Of a stretch of 46,670 nucleotides of DNA, positions 21,290-32,980 are shown piece by piece (position 1 is the stretch's first letter; each line of letters opens with the position of its first letter). The translations under genes and the position numbers were made by a program. A model generated the notes under the pieces. The model was not told where the DNA came from, searched no databases, and saw only the letters and a program-made list of their open reading frames with translations. The stretch is from Bondarzewia mesenterica. Its lineage: Eukaryota; Basidiomycota; Agaricomycetes; Russulales; Bondarzewiaceae. The stretch spans positions 1 to 46,670 of the forward strand of contig SGPL01000248.1 of the NCBI GenBank assembly GCA_004802705.1. Reading direction: 5' to 3'.

Positions 21290-22000
21290 TTTAGTGCAGG
21301 CATTGAAAATAATATAGCATTAGATTTCATTTTATGCATGCCAGATGAAACTTTAATTATATATTGATTATGACAAACTCATGATATAAGCATCTTTTCA
21401 GCCCATATTAATCCTTTAAGTTGTGATAAAATTTCTCCTATTCAATTTCCATTAGCTAAAGATGCATGTGGCATGTTACCTACTTTTAATTCACATAAAT
21501 AAAAATTACAAATTAAATCACAATTTGAAAGTAAAATAGGACCATTAATACTTTATATAGGATCATTTGAAGTAAAATGTTCACGTCTTGTAACTCCTTC
21601 ATGATCTCTACATAAAATTGATAAATCTAAGTTACATTTTGATAAAAAATGTAAGTTTTTATTTATTGTTAAAGATGCACATACTACACATGAAGATTCT
21701 GAAATTGATTCTAGTGTAGTTGCATTACAAAAATCATTGATGATTGTAGTAATTAAACTTGAACTTGGTAGACTTAGTAAAAATAAAAAATCATTTGTTT
21801 TGATTGTCAATTTAGTATCAACTCTTATATTATCACTTGACTTTATAAATATTGTTACATGTTGTTTACAATTTATTTGTTTAATTATATCTCTTAAATC
21901 TATTGCTGATGTCTTTGACTTTACATAAATATCATATTTAAAGCCTATAGTAAAAAGTTAATCTTTTATTAATCGCTCAATGAGGTTTATTAAGGAATAT
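21290..22000 (-). pseudogene. Helitron N-terminal DUF6570-like region
   Basis: On - the translation reads LITTIINDFCNATTLESISE, then SSCVVCASLTINKNLHFLSK, VTRREHFTSNDPI, GPILLSNCDLICNFYLCELK, MPHASLANGN, GEILSQLKGLIWAEKMLIS and GMHKMKSNAILFSMPALKVY. This is the conserved region before Rep in agaricomycete Helitron proteins, with CxxC pairs. It contains fewer stops than the rest of the gene. The gene start would lie near or beyond 22.0 kb and could not be fixed. Confidence 0.75.
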
Positions 22001-24673
22001 TAACAATAATGAATTCTGTTTTTAAATTGAGTTATTCAATTGCTATTGATGAACAATGTTAAAAAAACTTGAAACTTTCTTTTTTATGAGACTAGTCAAA
22101 ATCGTTATATTTTAAAATATAAGGCTTTAATTCTTCATATGATCATCTGTATTTTTGCTCTTTTTACTTTAAAGCAGCACCTCCAACTTGAGATTTTAAT
22201 ATTGATGCATAATGCAAATCTATATTTATATTATTAATTATCATGTATTTTTTCCTTGAATAATAAATGCATTTATAACTTGAATATAGCATTAATAAAG
22301 ATAGTGTGATATAATGAAATATTTGAGTAGTTAATGTATGAAATTTATATTTATTATATTGTATATGCTGAATATGCCACCTTATATGTAGAATTCTTGC
22401 ATTTAAAAATATAATAGGTACTGTATAAATAAAAGTCAGAGAGATATTAGTTTTATTTAAATATTTTATATCCATATATATATAAAGATTAACGTATATC
22501 CTTGTGATGCAAATTATAATTAATAGCTTATACAGTAAAATTTTATTAGTCTTTTGACTTTACTTTTGCACTATCTTTTGACAAAATAAAGATTTTAACT
22601 AAGTTAGACATTTTTGCCACTGATAGTTGCAATGTGATATCCCTTTGGATGACTTAAGTTAGCTTTTGCCTATATTTACATGCTTTTTAGCACAATGAAC
22701 TATGAAACTATACAAAAAACTAAAGTACAATATCAAAAATATTACCTAGGTATGAAACTGTTCAATAACTTTACTTCTCATGTGTAAGATATTAAAAACT
22801 CATCAGAAGTGGCCCATGCTTAGGCAGTAAAGATGGTGCAAGCATATGATGCACGAAGAAGTGTTTCTATTAGTAGTTAGTAATAGATCTTTTAAAAGAA
22901 CAAAATGATTGATAGAAGACATACTAAGATCTATTTCATACAATATATAAGCTACAAACAATCCCTACACCTTATAATGAGCATGTCGATGTCATCACAG
23001 AGGCCATACAGTGGCTCAATTTATATCATAAAGGGTGAGAAGTTCACTGCATGAGAGAAAAACACTCACTGTAGATGTAGTGAGCTTTCTCAACCCCAGC
23101 CCTGATGATATGAGATTTGTTATGAGTTTTGAGCTCATGAATAAGCAGTTGAGTATTAAAGTGCAGAGTATGACATTCAACATGTGAGTTATTGAGGAAA
23201 GAGAGGCAGTGCAGTGACTCTCTAACAATTGCATGCTTAGTCAACTGTACATATTCTCGCATGAGCTCGTATCAGTTATATCAGATTTTTTTCATTTTTG
23301 AACTCATTAAATGTATGCTGTAGTAAGTGCTATATACTGTCCCATTTCGACTAATTTATTCTTAAAAATGACCTGTGTGACAGATTTCAAGTTCATCTAT
23401 TCATTTAAGGTATGGGGTGACTGTGACAAGGGGATAATTTTATTCTCAGTCAAAGTTGTGTGACTTCGGCCACACTGTGTTAGGTGTGGGTCACAAAATT
23501 TTGTGACACTCGCTAGATGACACCATCAAATGGTTCACAAGAGGCATTATTTAAAATAAGACACCCTGAAAGAGCTTCTGAATTCAATCTGGGCCTTAAA
23601 TTTTTAGAAGTTCTGTTATTTTGTCTGAAATTTGGTAGAAATCTAAAAAATCAGCAAGTCTAAAATTAAATATGGCAGGTTGGTCACATGTGCAACCAAA
23701 TTGAGCCCGAAACCTTTACTTTCAGCTGAGCTGAAGGTACTGAAAATTTTCCTTCTAAGGAAATTTTTTTGCTAGTTCAGCTTGTCTGAAATGATAGGTT
23801 TCTTCTTAGAATCAGTAAAATTTCTCCTGATGCATAATGTATAAATTTGGAAAGGCTGAAATTTAAAATTTCAGTAGTATTTTGGGGAAGTCTGAATATT
23901 TGCCGAAATTTTGAGGTTAAGATTGCTTTCAGAAAGGAATTGGCCAATTTGATATGGGTTAATGCCTGTTGTGCGACGCGTGCACTCGACATGCCCTCTC
24001 ACACACATTACCAGACATTACCGTTGGACTCATGACGTAGGGCTAGTTTTCATATGTATGAGTGTTATAAATGCTAAGGGACGGGATTCTCTGCTCTGAG
24101 CAATTTTTTCCTACAAAAATCCAGAAAAATGGATTTCTAGTGCTGAATTGCATGTATACCTTAACACCCATAAAGGTATGAACAGCATCTGATCTGCAAT
24201 GTGCATACAAAATCCACTGATTCCGTCGGTAATAGCCCGAGGCATGTCATCTGATAGAGGCTCTCCACAGCTTAAGCCTCATACACAGATCTAACGATTG
24301 TCTTCTGTGTGAGGTCTGCAAAGGAGACTACACTTTCACTGCCACGATACTGTGTAATAGGCACATTTCACTTTCAACTCGTCAGTCTTCCACTTGTAAG
24401 TTATAAGATATACAGCACCGTTAATCGTCAAAGTAACGAGTTTTTTCCCGGGTCGTACAGTATATCAAGCTACGTCCTAGTTAGATCATTACCAGCTCGT
24501 AGTATCCATCGACTAATCATGCACCCGTGTAGTATGCAGGTTGTAGACACTTCTTTCAACCTTCGTACCTCAGGATATCCGTGTCTGACCATCTCTGTAC
24601 ACTCTTCACCATCAACCCCATGATAGCGGCCGATCAAATTATTCAAACTCACAAACTGAACTGTCAATAATTC
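22000..24673. other. AT-rich intergenic stretch with a perfect 18-bp palindrome
   Basis: No gene was recognised here. At 23490-23507 GTCACAAAATTTTGTGAC is a perfect palindrome, preceded at about 23458 by the inverted pair GTGTG...CACAC. From about 23.55 to 23.95 kb the sequence is rich in short CTGAAATTT and AAATTTCAG pieces that are inverted to one another. This suggests an old foldback or MITE remnant. Composition shifts from about 65-75% AT to near 55% AT at around 24.0 kb, approaching the MFS gene. Confidence 0.4.
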
Positions 24674-27266
24674 CTAGTGCGCGAATCGGAAGTCTAGTCG
24701 CCTATTGCCAATGTCTTTCGTAGTTGCCAAATACTCCGAGCGTTGCTGAACATGATCATGCACAATCAGCATTGTGACCAAGTGCGTGAAGAAATATGGA
24801 GATGTACCTCTGGTGTCATTGCGTCCCAAACCTTTCCTCGCTGACGATTACGCCAGACATAGTACGCCTTCGTGCCAGGATACAAGATGAAGAGGTTTAC
24901 GCAGGAGATGATGATCAAACCGCGATTTCCTCTCCGGTCTTCCCGTCAGACATGAATAAGAGAGCAAATGAGAACTGGTTTTTTCACANACGTAGAAGCT
25001 CGGNTGACTTACATCTCGGTGAATCGTCCGCTCGATATATATATGACGAAATAACACCACTGGCTTGGACAAACATATTATAGAGCGAAGCATTGACNGT
25101 TCGACTCGCAACAGCGCCCGAGTTTCTCGAACACCAACCAACCTGGATTGGATGCGAGTACGGATACGAGAGCAGAGCAGTCGCCACACCCTGCGCAAAA
25201 ATATACGAATGAGCACGAAGGCAATAAAGACAATCAGAATAATTTGCTGCACGTAAAAGATCCAGGGGTTTGGGTTGGCAGGCAGGCAGTACAATGCAAT
25301 CAGGAACGGCAGAGCCCATAAATCTTCNAGGCTGGANACGATGGCCCGGTCGTTGACCNGNTTCGGATATGAATGTGATGGTGAACATGCTGACGATGCC
25401 TGCGAATTGAGACGGTATGGAAAGTAAATTCGTCTTGAAGGTGCTGAAACTGTATCCGGTGTACGACATGTTCATTTCACTCAGCTCAAGACAGTGGAAA
25501 TAATGACACATACCCAAGATGACGCAGCGAAAGTGTCAAATAGTTGGAAGGAGGGGCAANAGGNATACCGAACATGAGACCCCTGGAAAAATAATAATGG
25601 CATCAACACGTATCAATGGCCTTCTTTCCANAAGAAACCTACAAGAGGTACAGCGGCCAGAGGTCATAGTCGCAAACTACTGTCCAAAGTCTCTTCCATG
25701 TCAAACCTTCGCGATTGTGCATATCTCCCTTGGTAGGATCGTCTCGCAGAATACGGTTGACGGCGATGATCTCCTCACGCTCTGTGAACCACCCATTCGG
25801 CCGGAACCACGATTTCGTNTGCGTCGGTGAAGGGGGCATCATGAAGAAGGTCGTAATGCCAATGACGAGCGTGATCAGACCCCTGANATAGGNGTCATTA
25901 ATACCTGCATATTCGCTGCCAACTAAGTTAGTGGGACGGACTCAATGAGGAACAGCCATCTCCAACCAGCTCTACNGAGAATTCCACGCATATGCAGCAC
26001 GCCGTAGGCGATGAAACTGGCGACAATTTGGCANGNGTTGGACGACATCCAAAAAAGAGCTAATCTCAGAGGCAGCTCCGTCTTGGTATAATANTCTGTN
26101 AACATATCTNTTAGTNGGAGGGATAACAGGATGGGAGATATGTGTATATGAGAAAACATACAAGATAGGTATAAAATCAGATCCGGGATGAAACTAAGGT
26201 ACGTGTTCAATCAAGGAGGGAGGATCTAGATACAAACTGTGTTGCACACTCACCCGCCTTGAACGAAGCTGTGAGCAAAANGTCGACGCCATTGAGCTCA
26301 ANNATCAATGCAAAACAAGGAAAATGNTATACCCTAGAAGCGCGCGGCAAGCCAGAAANGTCCCACGCCCATTCAACCAGAATTGAGAGAAGGTGATAAT
26401 GCCTGAAGATAAAGNATCAGCGCGTCAACATAGCAGTCGCCGAGGTNGAAATCNGCGACTCACTCCAAGCACACATTTGCATGGGAATCCAGCGATCCGG
26501 ACCCAACTATTATATGGNTATCGATTTACTTTCCGCAGAAGGAAGGGAGAAATGAAAAGACTTACTCGTTTGGAAACCATCTGAGATGGTAGCTCTGCAC
26601 ACAAAAAGGCGATCTTGAAAACACTATTCCCCAGGTTGTAATCTGAAGAACGATGGGCGTTCAACAGACAGTCAACGCGTTGGACAAGCAAGATACTGAC
26701 CGTTCGTAGTCATGCCCAAATTGGGCAGAAAATTATCCGTGTTCGCCTGCGAAAGATTGCCCCGATCCAAGTTGAGAGCGGAGAACGAAATGGCTGCCCA
26801 GAGCATTACTCTCAAATCGATCTTCCTGACCAATGCCTGACAAGAGAAATCAGTATCTGTACACGCGTANAAAACTGATATGGCACACTTTTTCCTCCCT
26901 GTAAGTCCACCGAGCNCTGGAATTGAACCGATGTCTATTCTCATACTNCTCCGANGGATAGTAATGCTTTCCGATAGACGGGTCGTCGTAAACAGAACGT
27001 TTCGTAGCAATAGCGTCCAAGTCTTGTTTCTTGACGTTCCGCCGAAACAGCCAATCCGTGAACCGTGTACCCTCCTCGTCCGGATCCGCAAGGTCAGATA
27101 GGGACGTANCGTCGCTTGTATAGATGTNTCCCGCCGACTTNTTCTCGAGGGATAATTTAGACGAGNTGGAGGGGCTATGGGGCTGAGCAGGGAGTGTATC
27201 CACAAACGAGAGAACAGGCTCGAACTGAGAGTCGGNAGGGGCGGTCGGCGGGTTGCTCGGTGACAT
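24674..27266 (-). CDS. MFS transporter, Dal5/allantoate permease-like
   Basis: This is a multi-exon gene on - starting at the ATG at 27264-27266 (MSPSNPPTAP) and stopping at 24674-24676 (RRLDFRFAH). The first exon (26889-27266) gives a soluble N-terminus ending ARWTYREEK. Introns of 52 bp (26837-26888) and 58 bp (26643-26700) follow, then more of similar size. Successive exons encode RKIDLRVMLWAAISFSALNL, GNLSQANTDNFL, NLGNSVFKIAFLCAELPSQM, KTELPLRLALFWMSS, RGIL...AGWRWLFLIE, SWFRPNGWFTEREEI, DPTKGDMHNREGL, TNLLSIPSQFAGIVSMF, ALLSYPYSHPIQVGWCSRNS and ASLYNMFVQASGVISSYIYR. These are hallmarks of plasma-membrane anion:cation symporters for organic acids, vitamins or allantoate. Only single Ns fall in exons and no stop is forced, so it is probably functional. 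The substrate cannot be told. Confidence 0.88.
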
Positions 27267-28149
27267 TGGAGGAAGCAGTAGACTTCGACAAAAGTCGTCG
27301 GGATGAACAGAGCAGTGGCGACGATGAAGGGTTTCCACAAGTCAGNGCATTGANGAATCACCGAGNAGTACTTAAAAGCCGTCGAAGATGGAGGCACCAG
27401 GGGAGAAGAGAAAGCACATCATCGGGAGTCCACTTTGCGCATGAAGTAGCCAAGAAAATACGCCTATTACTTCTTCAATGCAGCCATTCCANATCAANAA
27501 AANCCCGANATCGGCCAGGTGANAGTATAGATAAAGCACATAGGTCACATTGCTAGACTGGTGACTGACCGAGTCTTTAGTACTCACATCGCACAGAAGG
27601 CTCTACGATGGCGCAAGATGAGTTTGCACTTGCACCTTCAAGGAACAGACTTGATAAGGTCAATGATACAGCTCTACAGCCCGTTACAAGTGCTGCTTGT
27701 ACAAAACATACTGGTATGTCTTGTATTGAAGGTACAACTCCGAGCGGTTTTGCATTGCGAGCCAACTTTTCGCCGGAGGTAGTGTCCAAATCTGGCAGGA
27801 GAGATGAAGCTCTGAAAGNCTGAGGGGCATTTNTCAAGTTCTAAACGAGCTCGGCTGAGCGTGCGAACATGAGTCAGGCTGTTGGATTCGACCGAGCCCG
27901 AACGCGTGAGGGCGAGCGAGTCAGTATGGCAGTGAGTANNTGCNANCNNNANTGANNTGCNCNNNNATAGNGGCNGGGTTGACTAANNNNNNNNNNNNNN
28001 NNNNNNNNNNNNNNNNNNNNNNNNNNNNNNNNNNNNNNNNNNNNNNNNNNNNNNNNNNNNNNNNNNNNNNNNNNNNNNNNNNNNNNNNNNNNNNNNNNNN
28101 NNNNNNNNNTGCCNNANNTNNCTTANNNTNNNAANTNNGNNAANACCTC
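27267..28149. other. Divergent intergenic region with assembly gap
   Basis: This stretch lies between the starts of the MFS gene (-) and the hydrolase gene (+), so it should hold both promoters. Bases 27987-28109 are a run of N, with scattered Ns on both sides from 27939. A short + frame at 27608-27823 shows no recognisable motif. The missing bases probably include the first exon of the hydrolase. Confidence 0.5.
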
Positions 28150-29348
28150 AAGTGTGCACTTCGACACATTGGTTGTCACAAAGTCTGGCGTTCAGCTGTC
28201 TCACCTCGACAGCGGCGCACCATCCAAATCGCCCTACATCACCATCATCGCCATTCATGGCATGTGTTTCACCAGCCGTACGCCCTCATCCCTTGCTACG
28301 CACACAATTTTTCTAATGCGACTCGTCTGTACCATAAGCCATCTTCCAAAAAGTCCAGACCATCGCATTCTCCAGGGCATCCGCTTTGTCGCTGTCAACC
28401 GTCGCAACTTTCCCGGCTCCACCCCTTTCACCTCAGACGAGGCCAGCATCCTCGCAACTGGCGATGACCGGCAGAAGAGCGCGTGGGTTCAAGCCCGCGG
28501 TCGAGAGGTAGCCAATTCCATCGATGCCTTCGTCCAGAAGTACGACATCCATCCCTCCCATCTCCGACGACGGCAAGATCGGGGGAATAGCCCTTCTCGG
28601 CTGGTCTGTGAGAGCCCCCTTCGCCTGTGCCACCATTGCTAGTGTCGATTCGCACGCTCATAGCCCATGGTGCGCTCGTACTGCCTACCTAATACGAGTT
28701 CTCGCTCACCTGATGCGCTCTAATCATAAAGAACCCCCTCCAATAGCCTTTGGACTCCCGACTCCCGAGAGAAATTGGGCGCTCGTTACAGATGCCAGCA
28801 TCCTGCCGAACTCCGACTCAGGGCCTTCGCCCATTGGATGACCGCCTACTTCGACCATGGCGACCTCTTCAAACGAGACCTCGATCTCCTCTCCTATATC
28901 ATGCCGTCTACAAGCCGCTCTCCCACAATCTTTACTATGGCAGCAACTGAGGTCAAGGACATCGTCATGGACGGCGAGACTGTCACCTTGGACCGTCATT
29001 CCTGTTCTACTTACAGCCTCAGCTCAAGGAGAGCTACCGCAATGCGTTTTTCGATTCCGCGACAGCCGAGCTGTTTCGTAAGATGGAGATCTCAATTTTG
29101 GCTGGAGATCGTTCACTCTCGTGGGGACTCGCAGGATTATGGGCAGTCCAAGACGACGCGAAGGAACTGGGGAACGGGTAGATTCACTTCAAGCTGATCC
29201 CTGGCGTGAATCACTTTGTGCGTCATCTTTGCTTTCCTATCTTCACGCGCTCGTCTTTCTGCAACGCTGATGCATGAATCGCCCGCAGATACACTGGGAC
29301 GACCCGGAGAAGACGGTTGATATCTACGCAGAGTGCATGAACGCGTGA
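28150..29348 (+). pseudogene. Alpha/beta-hydrolase, frameshifted
   Basis: The protein reads from near the gap: FDTLVVTKSGVQLSHLDSG, then ITIIAIHG (oxyanion-hole HG), an intron, RFVAVNRRNFPGSTPFTS, VQARGREVANSIDAFVQKYD, PPISDDGKIGGIALLGWSV (nucleophile-elbow Ser), PPPIAFGLPTPE, LRAFAHWMTAYFDHGDLFKR, ISILAGDRSLSWGLAGLW (acid residue) and LIPGVNHF (His). After an intron at about 29217-29288 it ends HWDDPEKTVDIYAECMNA at 29346-29348. Reading needs one-base shifts near 28376 (GGG run), 28545, 28800 and 28995, and there is a TAG at 29179-29181. The Gly after the nucleophile (GxSxG) appears as Arg. Splice sites look intact. It is either a recent pseudogene or a gene with homopolymer errors in the assembly. 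No substrate is implied. Confidence 0.75.
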
Positions 29349-30026
29349 GCTGTACTGCACATACCATTTGGGACCGAAGGATGAAAGAAATTGTTCTTGT
29401 CTCCATCTAACAATCTCAGGCTTTTTTGTCTCTTTTCATCTTGTACCACGTCGTCCTTTCAAATGATGTTGTACGTTCAATGTCCTACTGTATGTACGCT
29501 ATATCTCGTTGTATGCTTCCCGACTCGTTACTCCTGCACCTTCTCCCAATTATCGAGCATATTGTTTGAGGTTCAGTGGCACGGTTGACTCCGTGTCCAA
29601 ACCATATCATAGGAAATAGGACTAAGGTATGAGTCCCATCTGTTCAACGTCATCGAGGTCAGTATGAACAAACTCAAGTGAGTATGTAGTTACTTGCGTG
29701 GGATCAACATACTCACGTCTTGTTCAGATGCCAGAGATTATTGGACGAATATTTGCTGGCCCGGAAAATATAAATGCGCCCTTCAAATGCTGCACTAACC
29801 CTTGGTTAGTCTGATATTCACTGTTATTACTGTTCATCAGAAAAGAGGCAGTGAGACTGGTGTCCTATCGTCAACGTGTGTTGCATTAAATACAACGAAT
29901 AAAGCATAGAACCCGTCTGGGCTACTAATATATGATCGATCATAAATATCTCGACTCTCTAGGATCCTGAGAGCAAAATCACAGACTATCATTCTACGAC
30001 GACCGGTCACGACTCTTCACATAAAA
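29349..30026. other. Convergent intergenic region
   Basis: The hydrolase (+) and the DUF6534 gene (-) end towards each other here. No gene was recognised. T-rich and poly-A-signal-like strings occur, but no site could be fixed. Confidence 0.5.
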
Positions 30027-32027
30027 CTAAAAAAAAATTATATTGCTTACCTTGGAGAGATCAGAGCGGTAAGGCTCATTACTGGTTGCATCCGCCATGA
30101 TATCCGTTTCGGTTTGAACCTTGATGACAACTCCGAAGTCCTGTGGATTCGGTGCGTCAATACGTGCAGCGTGTACGAATGAACAGAAGGTAACCTGCGC
30201 AGGGCGTCTGTCGGTGACCCCCAGGACCACGGGCTCTCTCCGGTTGGTCATCGGTCCAATAACCAGTGTGTCATTTCCTCTACCGTCAACAAGATTGGTC
30301 ATTGTCGTGATCCCTCCATCACCTCTGACGAATCGGCGTGCGTTCAGGTTGGCTAAGAATGTGCTGAAGTACAACGAGCAGAGCATGTGCTCTGGAATGC
30401 AAAAGTAGAGGTTATCAGGCTGCACGGCAAGCTATCGATCTACGTCAGGTCGAGACTTTTAAACGACTCCCAGTCAACACTCACCAGTATGAGGACAATA
30501 GATGCGACGAACGCAGTTGTCATGCCGCTGTTGATTACGAGCACGAGGAGGCGGTGGATCATTCTCTTGGATCTGTTGGGCCGTGTCGGTGAACCTCCGC
30601 TAACGCAGGTGTAGACGTCAAGCTTACCTCCCATTTTTTGGTGCATCCTTTCGAGTCAAAAGGTAGACCATGCTGATAGTGACGATGAAGTCTACGACGA
30701 CTGCGGCAGCTCGAAGAGACATGTTGACGCCCTGTACACAAGTTAGAGAAGGTGGCGCATAATGACACACCTATGACGTACGACTTCTCGCTGGGTTGAG
30801 AGCGTTTCAAGAGGGTGTCCATATCTTGCAGAAGATGAGCTGAATTCGTTCACGACAGGGTCACGATCAAGGCGCACCCGAGGATCTGGTACACTAGGGT
30901 CGCATGGTTGAGCAAAGATTATGTATGCGGTTCTGTGCAGCATGGATACGTACCGACCGTTCCGGCTGAGGCGCATATGGAATTAGAAGTTTCATGGAAA
31001 CAGAGAGCTTGAAACATATTGTTGGTTGAAGACGCACCCATTTGCCACGAAGAGAGAAGGACCTGTCCGTACGATATCAACATGGTGAAGTTCGTGCAGA
31101 AGAGAGACAGATGTACCAAAAAAGCCAGGAAGATCCATTTCTTCTTGCTGACTGCAACAAATTACGAATGTCATACAGTGAAGCTGTCTTTTAAGGTAGT
31201 ACTTACACAGGTAAATCCGCCGGATGAAGTAGAGTTGGACTCCGAAGACGAGCATTGACTGTTCGTGTGATTGAGCATGAAGGAATAAATGTACATGGTT
31301 CCAATGTTTGCAGCAGACGTACCTCAACCCAAGTGTGATGCTACACAGCAAAAAAAAAATTGTGAGACCGAGTACTTGGGAAGAACGTTGTTACTGACCA
31401 TCAGTTCCCTGTCAGTGTCAGCGCGTGAGTTGATTATACATGTTCATCAATTAAATCGGCACGTACGGCTGCTCCACTGAGAGACAACTAATTCGCCCGT
31501 ATTCCAATATAAGGCAACGCCAATCTGTAAAGGACATGCACAGTGAATTGATTGCATTTGGAGGAAGGCCGTACTATTCACTTGACTTTATCACGAGAAT
31601 CTCATTTGCAGTGTCGATGACCCTTTCAGAAGAGTAGAACTTCAAAATGAAGAAGAGTGCTCCACTCCATCCATTTACTCACCACAGGGCAGAGACCTGC
31701 GGCGAAACTCAGACGTGGCCCAGATCGAATATCTTAGAATCGACTCACCATAATTTTCAGAGAGGCCCGATCAGACCCATAGCTGTGGATGTACTGTAAT
31801 TAGTCGACTGTGAAAAGCCAATGCGGAAGAAGCATGCACACTTCATGAAGTACATAAATCTAGACTAGGGTGAGCACTCGTCTACAGAATCGAACCAAAC
31901 AAACTCACGCTTGCAACGTCGATGCTCCCCATACTGCAGCAGAGAGAAAGGATCCAAACAACACAGCGCCAAGGGTGGATGAAATATCGACCACGAACGG
32001 GTTCTCAACAGGCGCAGGGCAGGACAT
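30027..32027 (-). CDS. DUF6534-type multi-pass membrane protein
   Basis: This multi-exon gene on - starts at the ATG at 32025-32027. Exon 1 (31909-32027) encodes MSCPAPVENPFVVDISSTLG then AVLFGSFLSAAVWGASTLQ, the usual N-terminal segment of this basidiomycete family. Exon 2 (31749-31793) gives YIHSYGSDRASLKIM. Later exons give SMLVFGVQLYFIRRIYL, SKKKWIFLAFLVHLSLFCTN, GVNMSLRAAAVVVDFIVTIS, RSKRMIHRLLVLVINSGMTT, AFVASIVLIL and the C-terminal YFSTFLANLNARRFVRGDGG, whose LANLNAR matches the family signature. A long hydrophilic tail to 30027 follows. Family members have about seven transmembrane helices and no known function. The exons between 31.3 and 31.7 kb are hard to place, so a defect there cannot be excluded. 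Confidence 0.75.
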
Positions 32028-32734
32028 GTCGGTGAGTACGATACGAAATTGTTTAGTCAGTGCTTTCAGGCGTCCACTGTGATACGCCCTTATTCCCTTC
32101 AGCGAAGAGAGTCTGGAGATGTATCCGACGAGAAAAGAGAGCGCAAGGACCAGAACATGGTCGTATTAGCACGACACGGTGGAATTTGAGCGCCGCCTGA
32201 TGATCAGCGTGTGGGGCGATTGAATGTTCACAGCATTGAATCAACAAACCAACTTAAGCCTATGTTGATGATACCTGGGCAAGTTTCAGGACGCTCCACA
32301 CAGGAGGTATTGATTGTCGCTCCCGGGTTCGGATCAGCACGATTTTTGCGGAATCAGTACGTACCTCAAAGTACAACGAGGCTAATAGTAACGCAATCTG
32401 TTACTCTGTACAGTTCCGAACGCGTCGCTGACAGCACAACATTGGGGACTTGATCCACAATCTCTTGAGTGCTGACGATCCTTGACCTGACCTTGAATCA
32501 TCTAATTGAACATAGGAGGCCGTAATTTAAAAACCTCCTCCTTATAATGAAATTAGCGATAGACGCGCGGACAAAGGAAGAGGAACAGGTGATAACTTAG
32601 CGACTAGGGGTCTGGGAAAACGCCCACTACATAGGGACTGCCGAAGCCCATGCCTTCAAGTTGTCAAAGCCGGATGATCGCCAACGCCAAACGGGGACAG
32701 CCTGAAAGCGCAAGCCAGACTTTCCCCGAAAGAT
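32028..32734. other. Intergenic region upstream of DUF6534 gene
   Basis: No gene was recognised. It should include the promoter of the DUF6534 gene (-). The copia element has inserted at its left end, about 0.7 kb from that gene's start. Confidence 0.5.
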
Positions 32735-32947
32735 CGATATGTTGGAAATACAAGCCGTCGCTAAGTAGTTTCTATTTCCTTTTTGTTTTGTCACTTTCGC
32801 AGGCAGCGGCGCGGAGCGCGCTGCAACCACTCGTTCATAGCAGTTTCCTTTCCGAGCGGTGGCTTGCACAGCCGCTGCAGAATTTGGTATGTTTTCTTAC
32901 AGTTCTATGTTTATAATTCAAGCCCCGTACGAATCTTATTCCGTTGG

Positions 32948-32955
32948 TATAAAAG
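32948..32955 (+). promoter_or_regulatory. LTR TATA box
   Basis: TATAAAAG lies 33 bases upstream of the start of the duplicated leader, a normal distance between a TATA box and a transcription start. The matching copy in the 3' LTR lies at 38051-38058. Confidence 0.7.
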
Positions 32956-32980
32956 AGCGGAGTACCATAAATTTGCACCT

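Larger units (their letters stand above)
13475..22000 (-). mobile_element. Old Helitron, interrupted by two insertions
   Basis: From right to left on -, one long decayed gene encodes a DUF6570-like N-terminal region (about 22.0-21.29 kb), the Rep part with HUH motif (19.63-16.4 kb), a Pif1-type helicase (16.35-14.22 kb) and a ubiquitin-protease-like C-terminal domain (14.18-13.48 kb). This order is that of basidiomycete Helitron polyproteins. It is interrupted at 18405-18784 and at about 19.63-21.25 kb by other elements. Stops and frameshifts occur throughout, and the sequence is very AT-rich. The TC start and CTRR end with hairpin expected of Helitrons could not be located with confidence. 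Confidence 0.85.

Noticed and set aside
27608..27823. A 71-codon + frame (MAQDEFALAPSRNR...) upstream of the hydrolase
   Set aside because: No motif was recognised and it runs into N-rich sequence. It lies in the shared promoter region and could be chance.
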